DNA of 64,000 nt from Cenococcum geophilum 1.58. Its lineage: Eukaryota > Ascomycota > Dothideomycetes > Gloniales > Gloniaceae. How positions within the stretch are numbered: the stretch's first letter is position 1; each line of letters starts with the position of its first letter. The notes below the pieces were generated by a model. That model made no database searches and had not been told where the DNA came from. It was given only the letters and a program-made list of their open reading frames with translations. A program made the translations under genes and the position numbers. This document shows positions 23,301 to 33,303 of the stretch, piece after piece. Where the stretch lies: the NCBI GenBank assembly GCA_001692895.1, contig KV748181.1, forward strand, positions 682,001 to 746,000. The letters run 5' to 3'.

Positions 23301-24278
23301 CAGCTGGATTCTCCTTTCTATGTCAAAGCGTGTTGCAAGCCGATGTTCAAGTATTCGAAATAGATATGAGATTTCTCACCGGAGATGAGCGCTTGCTAGA
23401 TGGATGGTGGTATCTAGGTGACCGGGTGCCTCCAGTGACCGCAGAGGCTTAGAATCACATCGTCCGGAATATAGAAAATTAATATGGCGCAGACACAGCG
23501 CAAGCCACACAAATCCGAATCTAGAATGCACTACGTAGGAGGGAGATCAAACAAGCCATTTACCCAACCGCCCGTAAGGCATCTTTTCCCTCCAACATTA
23601 GCGCCAAGGCAAATCCGCGGCTCGGTCCGTTGCCTCTCTGGATCAGTGCATATGGCGCGGATACCATGCTCAGCCCTATGAAACGAGCCCGAGGCCTGCG
23701 TTGGAAGAAAGGCAAAGCAGGTGCAAGGGGAACCGAATCCTTCAGCCTGCGAGGCCATTTCCAACCCATAATAAGCACGTCACACGATCTTGACAGGGTA
23801 TGTAAAATCAAAGTGTGGCGTCATACCTACCGAACGCCTAAATCCTTCAGGTGCGCCAGATTAGACGACCGGTGTGGTTCGTGCTATGCCACAAATATGT
23901 GAACATCACACGAGAAGTGGCGCGGCCGTGGCTCGTAGATTTATTTACCCCATTAGTATGGTTACATCTGTCTCGGATGACAGGTAGGACAGCTACCCGC
24001 AAAGAGTTCCTTATTCCCCCCCTCAAGGCAGACTGTGGGGGCTACGCCAGAGGGTGGGGTGGAGGGCCTGATCGGGGTCCGTAAACGGAGTTAGGGCATG
24101 AGGTTCCAAACGTGCAAGGGTATATGAAACGGCGAACTTCTATTAGTGGTATGGAGAATAGGTGGATCGACGTAGCCCATCACTTTTCTATACATATACT
24201 CATAAATAGGTCATCAAGTATTTCGTTTCAGAAAATACGGGTCAATCCATCTATAGACACCCCACGACGTATCTATAC
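20339..24278. other. Long intergenic region, no gene recognised
   Basis: Nearly 4 kb of normal composition with many short overlapping open stretches on both strands, none with a recognisable motif or splice structure. The best ATG-initiated one is 67 codons on the minus strand (23053-22850), without similarity I can name. A GATGC microsatellite (20867-20890) and a GCGA-type tract (20959-20977) are present. The right-most few hundred bases are the HUS1 3' flank. It may contain promoters, non-coding transcripts or a gene too divergent to read by eye. Confidence 0.4.
20867..20890. repeat. GATGC pentanucleotide microsatellite
   Basis: Five head-to-tail copies of a GATGC/CGATG unit with no mismatch. 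Confidence 0.9.
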
Positions 24279-25693
24279 TTAAGCGCTGTAGGAGCTGACG
24301 TAGTACTATATGCATGGGGGTCAGATACGCCGGTTCCGGCTAAGGAGTATTCGAAATAGTGCACGGAGCAAAGCCACTTACTGTCAAGACTGACTCGTCC
24401 AATCCGTTGTCATTTGGAAGATAGACATACAGTATCAATGCATGCTCATGACAGAAACCTGTAGTTTTATTAGTATCATTGGACCACGATGTTCCATTTC
24501 CGGCCTTCGATGCGGCCGGCGGCAAAGACGCTGCTCACACGCGATAACCCTCCCGCCCAACCGCCCTACTGACATGACCTTGCCCCAATCTCTAGCATCA
24601 ATTCGGACAGTTGCCCAGCCTTCCTCACTGCGCCCGTCTGCGCTCCCGAGTTCCTTCATCTTCGTGCTCGGATGATCCCGAATGCCCTCCTCGCCGCCCA
24701 CAACCTGGCCCGGATCGAGCTCCGGGTTGCTCAAGCCCGTCCACACGCTGCTGATACTCATCGCATCGGTCCTGGTACTCAGCCTGAGGCAACCATGCAT
24801 ATTAGCCGCCATCTCCAACCTCGTCCTATGTGTCGTGGCAGCAGCAGCAGCAGCCGCGCCGCCAACAGCGCCGGACTTTGCCCCAACGAGCGCCAACTTC
24901 GTAAAACGGTCGCTTATGCCCTTGAGCTGCAGCAGCGGGGGCAGGAGGATGTGGACGTCCGGCTCGCGACACCGCGGCTCGTGCAGTCCGGAGACTGTCT
25001 CGGGGCTGAGGACCCGCACGGGGACTTCCTGCGTCACGACGGTTTCGCGCTCGCGCGAAAAGGCGGAATCGAAGCTGCTCGTGCCGCCGTCGAAGCCGGA
25101 CCCGTTGCCAAACCCTTCGTCATTGTTGCTGGCGCCCCCTGCCGGCAATGCGCCGTGCGGAGCGCTGGTCGAGGTCGTGACGATCGTGAGAGCGAGAAGA
25201 GGCACGTTGTCCTTCTTCGTCAGGCGAATCGAGGCGGAGGTGGCTTGCAGGGCAGACTTGAGTGCGCGGTGGAGCGAGGTCAGAGGCACTTCGAGGTTTA
25301 TGACGTTCTGGGCTGCGGATTGGATCGTGTAATTCTCGAAAATAGTGTCCTAAGCGTTCGCGTACAGGTCAACGAGTGACATCTCAGGAACGATGCGAAG
25401 ATACGAAGCAGCGCCACGCTTACGATCGACAAGACGCTGTGGCGAAAGACAATTAGCTAGGTGTCAAGAGTGCCATCTATTTTAGACTTACGCCCAGACT
25501 TGCGTGCCCTGCTCCGGTATTATTGTAAAGCAGACTTGGTCTTTGCTGAGCTTAACCCACGCGAGAGGCCCAAGAGAGTTCAGCGATGCCGTGAACTCTG
25601 GATAAAACGTGTCAGAGCTGTGTAAAGTAGGAGATGGATGATATTCATACTCGTAAATGTCGATATGTTCTGAATAGAAGCTTTGAAGCGCAT
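24279..25693 (-). CDS. HUS1: HUS1, 9-1-1 DNA-damage checkpoint clamp subunit (6 exons)
   Basis: Exons, in order: 25693-25651, 25597-25492, 25436-25424, 25349-24539, 24458-24382, 24305-24279. The sum is 1077 nt, exactly 358 codons plus stop. Introns of 53, 55, 74, 80 and 76 nt all have GT..AG ends, with branch sites such as CTGAC and TACTAA. Splicing gives an N-terminus starting MRFKASIQNISTF, then FTIIPEQGTQVWAVLSI, a mid-segment VRVLSPETV..LHEPRCREPDVHI, SANMHGCL-type and SSVWTGLSNPELDP, and a C-terminus ending LTYYVSSYSA, the pattern of fungal Hus1. Hus1 forms the PCNA-like Rad9-Rad1-Hus1 ring loaded at damaged DNA to activate Rad3/Mec1 signalling. A Ser/Gly/Asn-rich insert near residues 105-130 looks like a loop. 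Exon 3 is only 13 nt (encoding most of AVLSI) and could easily be missed. No frame break was seen. Confidence 0.95.
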
Positions 25694-27178
25694 GTTGGAT
25701 CGAGAATGTGTGACGAAAGAGGGATCCCGACAATGGCACGCGAGTGCGGGGATCGTTCAACGAACCACATACATTTCAAGAGTCTTCTCACCGCTTCTAT
25801 AGGGCTGCAGCTTAACGTTCATCACACAACCACGTTCGCTTGAATATCTTCATGTATTATGTATACACAACGGCCTAGGAAAGCTCCTGGTAAACCGTTC
25901 ACAAACGAGGCTACTCCCTTGTAGCTAACGAAGTAAAGAGCTGATGACATGGTCATCCAAGAATTTGCTGAGTGAAGTCTTCAGGCTATTACTACACCGT
26001 GAGAGTAGCTTCTGTTGAGGAGTTTTTTGACCACGTTTATAGAACAGAAGTAGAGAATCTGTTTGCGAAGTTGCTCTCTACCATCTACAAAACACCCTAG
26101 TATCGGAATCTCTCAAGCCCGGTGCTCTGAGGATATCCGAACATGAACGTCTCCCTTAAACAGTCCGATCAATGCCCAAGACTGAGATCCACTACAAATA
26201 GGCCCTTGTGATATTACCTGGCGTCCATTTAAAGTTGCTGAAGACTGTCTAACAGGAAGGACCGTGTCTCTTCGGCAATATGGTCAAACAAGCTAAAAAG
26301 TGTAGTATTACGCGTAGATCGTAATTTCGCTCGTTGACTCCGCTTATATATCATAGCAATGCCAACAGGTTTGACCGGGGCCTCACCAGGACCTCCTTTC
26401 GAGTAACCCAATGTATGCTCCACAAGACCGCACAGCAGTAGCAGAAAACAAGCAATCAATATTTATCGTCCCTACGACGGATCCGCCGGGGGCCGGGGCC
26501 TTCACATATTCAGTTGAACACAGAGGCTTTCAGTTCTATGCCTAGGAAACAATAGCAGCAAGTATCGTCCACGAGCCGCCTTCTGCTATTAATCATGCCC
26601 CTAGGAGTTGATCATCGATAAAGGAGTCTCAAGACGGACATCCGCAAAGTGATTCGGATACTCGAGAAAATCAAGACGTCCAGGGGATAAGCGAATGAAC
26701 GGACAACCAGGGAACCAGAAGAATATCTTTGCTGGTCAGTCCGGACGTTCTAAGGCAGTGGGATAATCTGCAGTGAAGGAATCACAGCCTTCTACTTCAC
26801 CCTTTGCCTTTGAGTCTCATCTACCACATTGAACATTTCCTAGAAATTGAAACCGTATGATACACAAATCAAAAGATACCTCATTCACAAAATATGGACA
26901 TAAATATCCCCATTGAGAAAGTTATAGCAACTGGACCCGCGCTGCCGCGCCATTACCTGGGAAGGTAGTGTGTGTTGCCAGCTCGTTCTCCAATTGAGTG
27001 TCCCCACTCTACGTGTTTCTGCTTTCCCCGCTCTTTTATTTTCAATTTCTCAGCTTCTCAAAAACGACACATCCTTTGCTGCTTTCTTCCTGCTTCTTTC
27101 AATTTCCTCTATTTATGGCATGCCAAGCCGACCACTACTTGCCATAGACTGCTACCATCGGTCTGCTCCGAAACGTAC
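25694..27178. other. Intergenic region between HUS1 and the HET gene
   Basis: About 1.5 kb with no convincing gene. A 76-codon open stretch on the minus strand (26459-26229) begins at TTG with a hydrophobic run that resembles a signal peptide, but it has no ATG and no other support. The part next to 27178 is the 3' flank of the HET gene. Confidence 0.4.
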
Positions 27179-29269
27179 TTATCCTAACCGAATTTCCTGC
27201 CATGACTTCACCAATACTGGACGGCGCGCATAGAACGAATTCACCATCAAGGGCGGGCCATCTTCATCATCATCATACTCCCCGACACCGTCCGCCCCGT
27301 ACATCTGGTAATCTATAGGACGAATCCAACCAAACCCGACCCTTTCCATCCTATCACCAACATCACAAACAACCATGAGTGCGGGGCCAGTTGGGCCGGC
27401 GAAGCCTTCCGGACTTGGGGGCTCGCGAGCTAAATGAATGCCGATGTACGCTTGATCGGTTGACAATTGCATGCTTGTCGTAGGGTGGAACCGCCAATGC
27501 AAATACCCGCCATCTTCGAGCTCAACTCTAGTCTCGCATTCAACTTCCCCGTTGATTCTACTGTAGCTTCGCCTGTACTGAATAGGCGTCGTCCACGCTG
27601 AGATGCGAATGATATTAGAGAGAGCTGAACTCGCGTTGAGCTTTTGTAATGATTCCTGAGCTGTATCTAAGTCCGCGATTTGACCATCTTGGAGTTCCAA
27701 CCTCAATTTAATGCCGGGGTCGGTCCGAAGATACTTCACTTCATTAAATTCCCAAGAAATACGTCCAAACCAACCAGCCCAGGACCAGCTAGGGAAACCC
27801 GGTCGCCTGTTTGATGTCCCTTCTAAATCCCAACAGAGGCCAATGAAGAATCCAGTGCAAGCGTTCCACGGGGATAATTCAGCAGTATCGGTTGCAAGAC
27901 GCGCTCGAGTTTTTGGTGGCGGTAAGATAGGAATACCAGAACAGTGACCAACTTGGTGGACACTTTCAAAAGCTCGCAGTACACCTAGGATGCCATTGAG
28001 GATATCCGAAGCATGCGAGAGGGATTTCTGCGAGTACTCTTCAACGCGTTCGAGGATCTCCCAGGGACTAGCACCAACCTCTCTCGGAAAAATTCCTATG
28101 TTCTCACCCTCGCAAAAAGATTTTTGAAGAGATTGTCCGGATTTAAGGTGCATTTCGTGAAGAGGGAAATTCAATGCCTCGCAGCAATACATGCCGTAGC
28201 ACTCATAGTAAACTTGCTGGTCGGTGAAAACTAGCCGCCTTCGGGATAGCAATCCTTCTTGATATGTCCACCCTCTGGTTATCCACGCAGACTTCTTGAC
28301 CAGATCCCGCGGATCGCCCAGCGCTGAAATAAGAAAGTGTTTCCCGATACGTGCGCAACCTTGCTCGCTCCGATTTCGCTGTCCCACGCCTGGCAGACCG
28401 TACGTTGGATCTTGCCCTGCAACCGCGATGATAGTGATCTCAGAATTCCGGTAGATCAGATCCATTTTGTGGACCTGCGCGGACTTTTCTTCGGCGGATT
28501 GCTGATTAATACAGTACCGGTCGACCCAAAGGAACCGAAAACCGAGTTTACGTGTTGCTGTGATAGCATCCTCAATTGTGGGAGGCAATCCTTCCGGTAG
28601 TGACTCGGAGTATTCGACGATTCCTGAATTTGCTCCCCACATGTAGCTCAGGGACACATATACGTGGTTCGATGCCGGAACAATTTTCCGAGTCTCACAG
28701 TCAATTAATTTCATGAAAGGCACAGAGGTGGAAGATGTTCTAGCTGTACAAGTTTTGGTGTGCATCTCTTGACACTGATGGAGCCAGCTCTTTAGAATTT
28801 CGAAGTCTATTGAGTCGGGCTTTAAGGAGCGAACGGGCGTTGCGTCGTGATGTTGAGGAACAAAGAATGCGCATCCATCAAAACCTATCATATTCGTGTC
28901 AATTGATTTCCAGCCCAACCGAGGATCCCTTTTACTGGAAAAGGATCGCAGATAGTAGGTAGAGTCAGAGCTCCTACACTCCGGAGGTAGTGAAGTAGCC
29001 AGCAAGCCGCACAAAGAGCAGGAATCGATCGCCCACTTCTTTACTGGACCCAGACTCTTTACTAATTGACCACGAACGGTAAGATGCTCCCTCGATAGAG
29101 CCTCGTCGAGGTCAATCTTCGCGCATCTCTCACAGAGCTCATTGCCTTGCCGTCGAGGATGTCTTAGTCGTTTGGGTGATGGCGAAGTTTTGGACCGGTT
29201 CTCGCCTTCATACTGGTCATCCGTTGGCCCCAACTCTTTTCGCTTTCTCTCTGGGATTGAACCGATCAT
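27179..29269 (-). CDS. HET-domain protein (heterokaryon incompatibility family)
   Basis: A single exon of 696 aa. The frame is open upstream to 29365 but has no earlier ATG, so the ATG at 29269 (MIGSIPERKRKE) is the likely start. The N-terminus is basic (KRLRHPRR) and has two Cys pairs (CERC 46-49, CSLC 84-87). The HET domain spans about 203-345: YVSLSYMWG at 204-212, LWVDRYCINQ at 247-256, MDLIYRNSEITIIAVAG at 269-285 and the WTYQEGLLSRRRLVFT region at 334-349. The rest is the variable C-terminal part usual in these proteins. HET proteins trigger cell death or growth arrest when unlike strains fuse; some respond to NLR partners. No NACHT, WD40 or ankyrin segment is visible here. It lies about 0.8 kb from the transposon block, and accessory HET genes often sit near such borders. 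Partner and specificity are unknown. Confidence 0.9.
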   Translation of the reverse strand: MIGSIPERKRKELGPTDDQYEGENRSKTSPSPKRLRHPRRQGNELCERCAKIDLDEALSREHLTVRGQLVKSLGPVKKWAIDSCSLCGLLATSLPPECRSSDSTYYLRSFSSKRDPRLGWKSIDTNMIGFDGCAFFVPQHHDATPVRSLKPDSIDFEILKSWLHQCQEMHTKTCTARTSSTSVPFMKLIDCETRKIVPASNHVYVSLSYMWGANSGIVEYSESLPEGLPPTIEDAITATRKLGFRFLWVDRYCINQQSAEEKSAQVHKMDLIYRNSEITIIAVAGQDPTYGLPGVGQRNRSEQGCARIGKHFLISALGDPRDLVKKSAWITRGWTYQEGLLSRRRLVFTDQQVYYECYGMYCCEALNFPLHEMHLKSGQSLQKSFCEGENIGIFPREVGASPWEILERVEEYSQKSLSHASDILNGILGVLRAFESVHQVGHCSGIPILPPPKTRARLATDTAELSPWNACTGFFIGLCWDLEGTSNRRPGFPSWSWAGWFGRISWEFNEVKYLRTDPGIKLRLELQDGQIADLDTAQESLQKLNASSALSNIIRISAWTTPIQYRRSYSRINGEVECETRVELEDGGYLHWRFHPTTSMQLSTDQAYIGIHLAREPPSPEGFAGPTGPALMVVCDVGDRMERVGFGWIRPIDYQMYGADGVGEYDDDEDGPPLMVNSFYARRPVLVKSWQEIRLG

Positions 29270-30068
29270 AATGAATAATGAAGAATCTGAGTTGGGTTGT
29301 GAAAGGGTCCTGCGAGGTAATCGAAAGAAGGACAGATAATTGAAATGTACGTTGCAGCCCCACAAGTAAAATTAATGCGGCACAGATGGAGAGTAACCGG
29401 CCGAAGACCCACAGCAAGCACTTTATCCGATATTGAGTGGAGACACGCGGGCTGAGGAATCCCGTGGACACCAGCACGAAGGTAACTGAGTACGAGCCCT
29501 TATTACCTGAACAAAGCTAACCTGTTAGAACGCCGCAAGCGAGGGCAAATATTTTATCGGTAGAGCCTCGTACAGAATGGATATCTACCCGCCTTTCACA
29601 ATTCTCTCCCCATCCTGAGGGTGCAGGATCAGTTTAATACGACAGTAACCTTCCAAAGGTGGAGGCGAATGTATTGAAAATAGAGTTACGGCGGTAAACC
29701 TGACATCGCACGACATTTTCTGGAACTGCGTCCATAACTAGCCGTAATGTAATGTATTCTATCATATAGATTCAAGCCGCAATCTATGATGGAAGGGGGG
29801 GGTGATGAGACTGGCAAGAGGCTGGACGAGTCTTACCTGTAAGGGTTCAGCTTCCCCGTCTTCCTCGATGAGAACATCCAAACCCTCTTACTGAAGAAAT
29901 CCATTTCTATATAACTTTTGAAAGCTGTGGTCCTCGTGGTTTTTAAGTCTGCAAGAGTCTGGGGCACAACGCAGGGACGACAGGGGGCAAAAGGGCAGAC
30001 TAAAGCCTTGTGTACTCTCAATGATAGTGCAGAGCTGGAGATGTCGTAGGCCCAACGTCCTAGAAGTG
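29270..30068. other. Upstream region of the HET gene up to the transposon border
   Basis: Presumed HET promoter and 5' UTR next to 29269. Beyond that there is no recognisable gene; the open stretches (86 codons minus at 29477-29217, 62 codons minus at 30021-29833) have no support. Composition stays normal up to the hAT target duplication at 30069. Confidence 0.45.
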
Positions 30069-30179
30069 CCTACGTGCAGTGTTTTTATCCATATTCAATA
30101 TCAATATAAGGCCGTATTGATATTAATATTGAATCACTCACTCATATTAATAGATTATTAAATATTAAATATTAATTTC

Positions 30180-32800
30180 TATATATAGAGCCTTCGCATG
30201 GTGTTCTTATGATAATCGGGCTCTGCGGAGCTTTAAAATTCGACCGATATCTCACTGGTATTGACTGCCCGGCTGATCCTCGGTCAGCCGAAAAATTACG
30301 TGTTCAGCCAGCCACCTGGGTCAGATTCGAGGATCTCCTTAGCGCCACCAGCGCTAAGCTGAGGAGATTCGCGTATCCAGGGCCACCTGCTGATTGAGCC
30401 GCTGATCAACGCCGACCGTAGGGTAATTAGGGCCATTGAGGCCCTAAGTGTATATAAAAAAGTCCTCCCTGCCTATCCTTAATCGCGGCAGCATATCTGC
30501 TATTATACCTACTATATAAGATGGCGCTGACTAACCGCGTAGAGATTAATATCGCCAATAATGCCGAATTACGCGCTAACGCGCAGTATGTTCTCGCCCT
30601 TACGTATGCCGCAAGGCCTAAGAATACGTCTTTAACGTACAATCCAAAGCAGAAGGAGTTTAAGGTAATATCCCCCCCCCTTCTAAAAGTATCGCGGCCC
30701 GTAGCTAACGCGTTATCCGGCTCTAGGCCTTTTATAAACGGAAGCAGTACTATAACAGCAATACCGTTACGGAGGATAAGCTACTTCTCTTCCTTATTAA
30801 GGAGGTTGCAAGCTGGCCCTTAAAAGGGAAGAGCTATAAAGCCAATATTAACGTACCCTAAGAGGAAACGCGGCTCTCGTGGCGGTTAGTTTACGGCTAT
30901 ATTACTACTCTAATGGACCTCTATTAGATGTAGAAAGCTATAGAAATAAATAGCCACCCGTTTCCGCGGGAGGACAGCGTTAGGGAGTACCTAAAGACGT
31001 TATAGCGGAGGGACGCGTAGCGTAAGAAAGAGNAGTTTGCCGATAAGGGTAGAGATACCCTCCTTAACGGCTATACCGAGGACGAGTTCCAGAGCGTCTG
31101 CCGTAAGCTCTAGGCTAGGGGCGCCGCCTTATCCCTAGAGTGCTACTTCTATACGCTTATTAATATCCTACTAGGCCACTATATACTTACCCGTAGTAGC
31201 AATAAATGCTCCGCCGAGATCTTAGATCTATTTACCTTTAAGTTTAAGGGTAAAGGCCCTACGCGCTATATACCCTTAATATTTACTATACGCGTAGGTA
31301 AGTAGAACTAGTACGGCCGCCTTAAGACTATTAGGGCCCTACGGAATAGGAAGCTGCTTATTTATATACTTAGCGGGCTAGCTTTCTATCTTTTATACCG
31401 CTAGGATCTTAGTACGGAGCCGTTTCCGGACTTTAGTAGGTACTTAGTATGGTATAATATACGCCTAATTAAGGGCGGTAGGGACCGTAAGGCAGCCCTC
31501 TTATATAACTCGCAGCGAGATTAGGTCGTAAAGGCCTTTTAGTATATTAGCGTCTTCTTAGAAAAGAAGACGCATATTGGGCGGAGCGCTAGCGCCAAGA
31601 CGGCGGAGCTAAAGGGGGTTAGCGAGGACCAGATTTGGCGCGCTAGGAGGTAGAACTAAGAGTAGATAGTAGGCTATTACTTAAACTCTCTCCCATAAGA
31701 GTTTATAAGGTTAATAGTAGGGCACCCCTTATAGATAGGCTGCTTCGAAATCCGCCGTATAGGTATTATACCGCCTAATATACTGCTATTAATAATATAG
31801 CCCAAACTGGATAAATAGAAGGGCCGTTTTAGCCCGTAGCTATACTAGATTAATAACCTTGCCGCTACGGGGGTTACGAACCTTCTCTTTTACCTCCGCG
31901 AGGTTATTTTATAAGACTTAGTAGCCCTCCACAAGATGTTCCTAAGCTATTTAGTATAGAGCCACCCTATCTTCCAGTATAAGGCGTATAAGGCCTTTAT
32001 ATAGGATCTAGAGCCCTACCTATAGGAAGAGGGGAGCCTAAATCAGCTATTAATTCTCTACTAGGCTATGCCACTTCTTACTAACTAACTAAAGGCTCTA
32101 CGCGCCGAATATAAGTAGACAGCTAGCGAGGTTAAGGGCTTATTAGACTATCTAGATAAGTCCTAGTAAGCTTAGTCTTTATAGCTTTAATTACTAACGT
32201 CCGAAGGCCTTATATTTTAACTAGAAGCCCCTTTAGCTATAGCTGCGGTAGTAGCTGCGGCATAGCCTTAGGGCCAGTCTACTAACCCCCCGTATCCGCC
32301 TATAGAAGCAGCCCCTTTAGCTTTATCTATTACGGGATCTAGCAGATATACGTCTGCCTAGGCAAGCGCTATAGGCTCTCCTTCCTATATAGCTTCGCCA
32401 CCGCCGCTACTATAACAGCTATAGCCGTAGCTGCAGCTAGAGCCCGGGTCTAGGTCTCTACCTATATACTATATAAGCCGCGCGGTAAACTCCGTATAGG
32501 CCCTTTAGCGTAAGTGGACTAAAGGGCTAGAAGGTAATCCTTTTATAGTAGCGCTAAATTCTAAATAGGGCAGTAAATAGCGGGCCGGCCAGCAAAAGGA
32601 GGTTTAATAGTACTCCCTACGGCTTAAGGTTATTAAGGAGATTAAGCGGGTCGCGTAGGTCTAGAAGGTTAGTAAGGAAGCGGCTATATAGCAGGTTAAT
32701 CTACGGCAGGAGCAGATACAGTACTTACTAGATTAGCTTTATAAACGGCTTTAAGCGGGTAAAAAGGCTTTAAAATAGTTATATATATAACTTCTAATAA
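30180..32800 (+). mobile_element. Crypton-F tyrosine-recombinase transposon, decayed
   Basis: An open start at 30521 (MALTNRVEINIANNAELRAN) leads to about 45 codons open, then a frame with many stops to about 32790. Recognisable blocks: HPFPREDSVREYLKTLQRRD (30957-31015), FADKGRDTLLNGYTEDEF (31036-31090), the HxxR motif in THIGRSASAKTAELKGVSED (31568-31630), the likely nucleophile Tyr in GYYLNSLP (31672-31695) and a GCR1_C-like tail (YSLRLKVIKEIKRVAQ, 32609-32660). This is the fungal Crypton-F arrangement, YR recombinase plus GCR1_C DNA-binding domain. Flanks at 30190-30510 and 32880-33238 are less mutated and may be its non-coding ends; no short TSD could be fixed. One N occurs at 31033. It was probably killed by RIP. 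Confidence 0.8.
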
Positions 32801-33238
32801 AATACTAAGAGGTCCTCTATTAAAACCTTCGTCTATAGCCCCCTAGGGGCTCATTTTAGTGCCGTATAAGTTTAATAGGGTGCTTTAGGGTAGTGGCGCG
32901 CAACTTAAAACACGAATATCTTTATTAACCCACAGCCGATTCTTACCATTCTAGTGCAAGTAGAAAGCGCTCAGCAGGCTCTACGCATAGCGCTTGACGG
33001 GTGTTAAGAGTATGGCGTTGCTGGCGATCAAAAATCGACTATGGATATGGGGTAACATCCACAGTCGCTGAACGCACGGACCTCCTCGCCCGCGTAATCG
33101 TGACTCAGCCGCTGATTCAGCTATACAAATGTACCTGTGGATATACTATTGCTACTAGTGATGTTAAGCATGCGCATATAGAGCTCCGTTTCAGAAGGCT
33201 CTGTAAAGCAATTAGTAGAGGTAAGCCTTGGTTTAATT
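32801..33238. other. Less-decayed non-coding segment right of the Crypton
   Basis: From 32880 the composition returns toward normal. An 88-codon open stretch (33001-33267, non-ATG start) has no family resemblance. This may be the 3' end of the Crypton or an intervening host fragment. Confidence 0.3.
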
Positions 33239-33299
33239 TCGCGATACATATATTTATCCTCCTATAACTGTTATAGGAGAATAAATATATGTATCGCGA
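33239..33299. repeat. 61-nt near-perfect hairpin abutting a transposon end
   Basis: Arms of about 29 nt (left arm TCGCGATACATATATTTAT then CCTCCTATAAC; right arm the reverse complement with one mismatch) flank a 3-nt loop. It ends four bases left of the terminal CAGGG of the second hAT-like element. Confidence 0.85.
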
Positions 33300-33303
33300 T
33301 TCA

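Noticed and set aside
24672-25379. Plus-strand open frame of 235 codons
   Set aside because: It is antisense to the main HUS1 exon and has no family resemblance.
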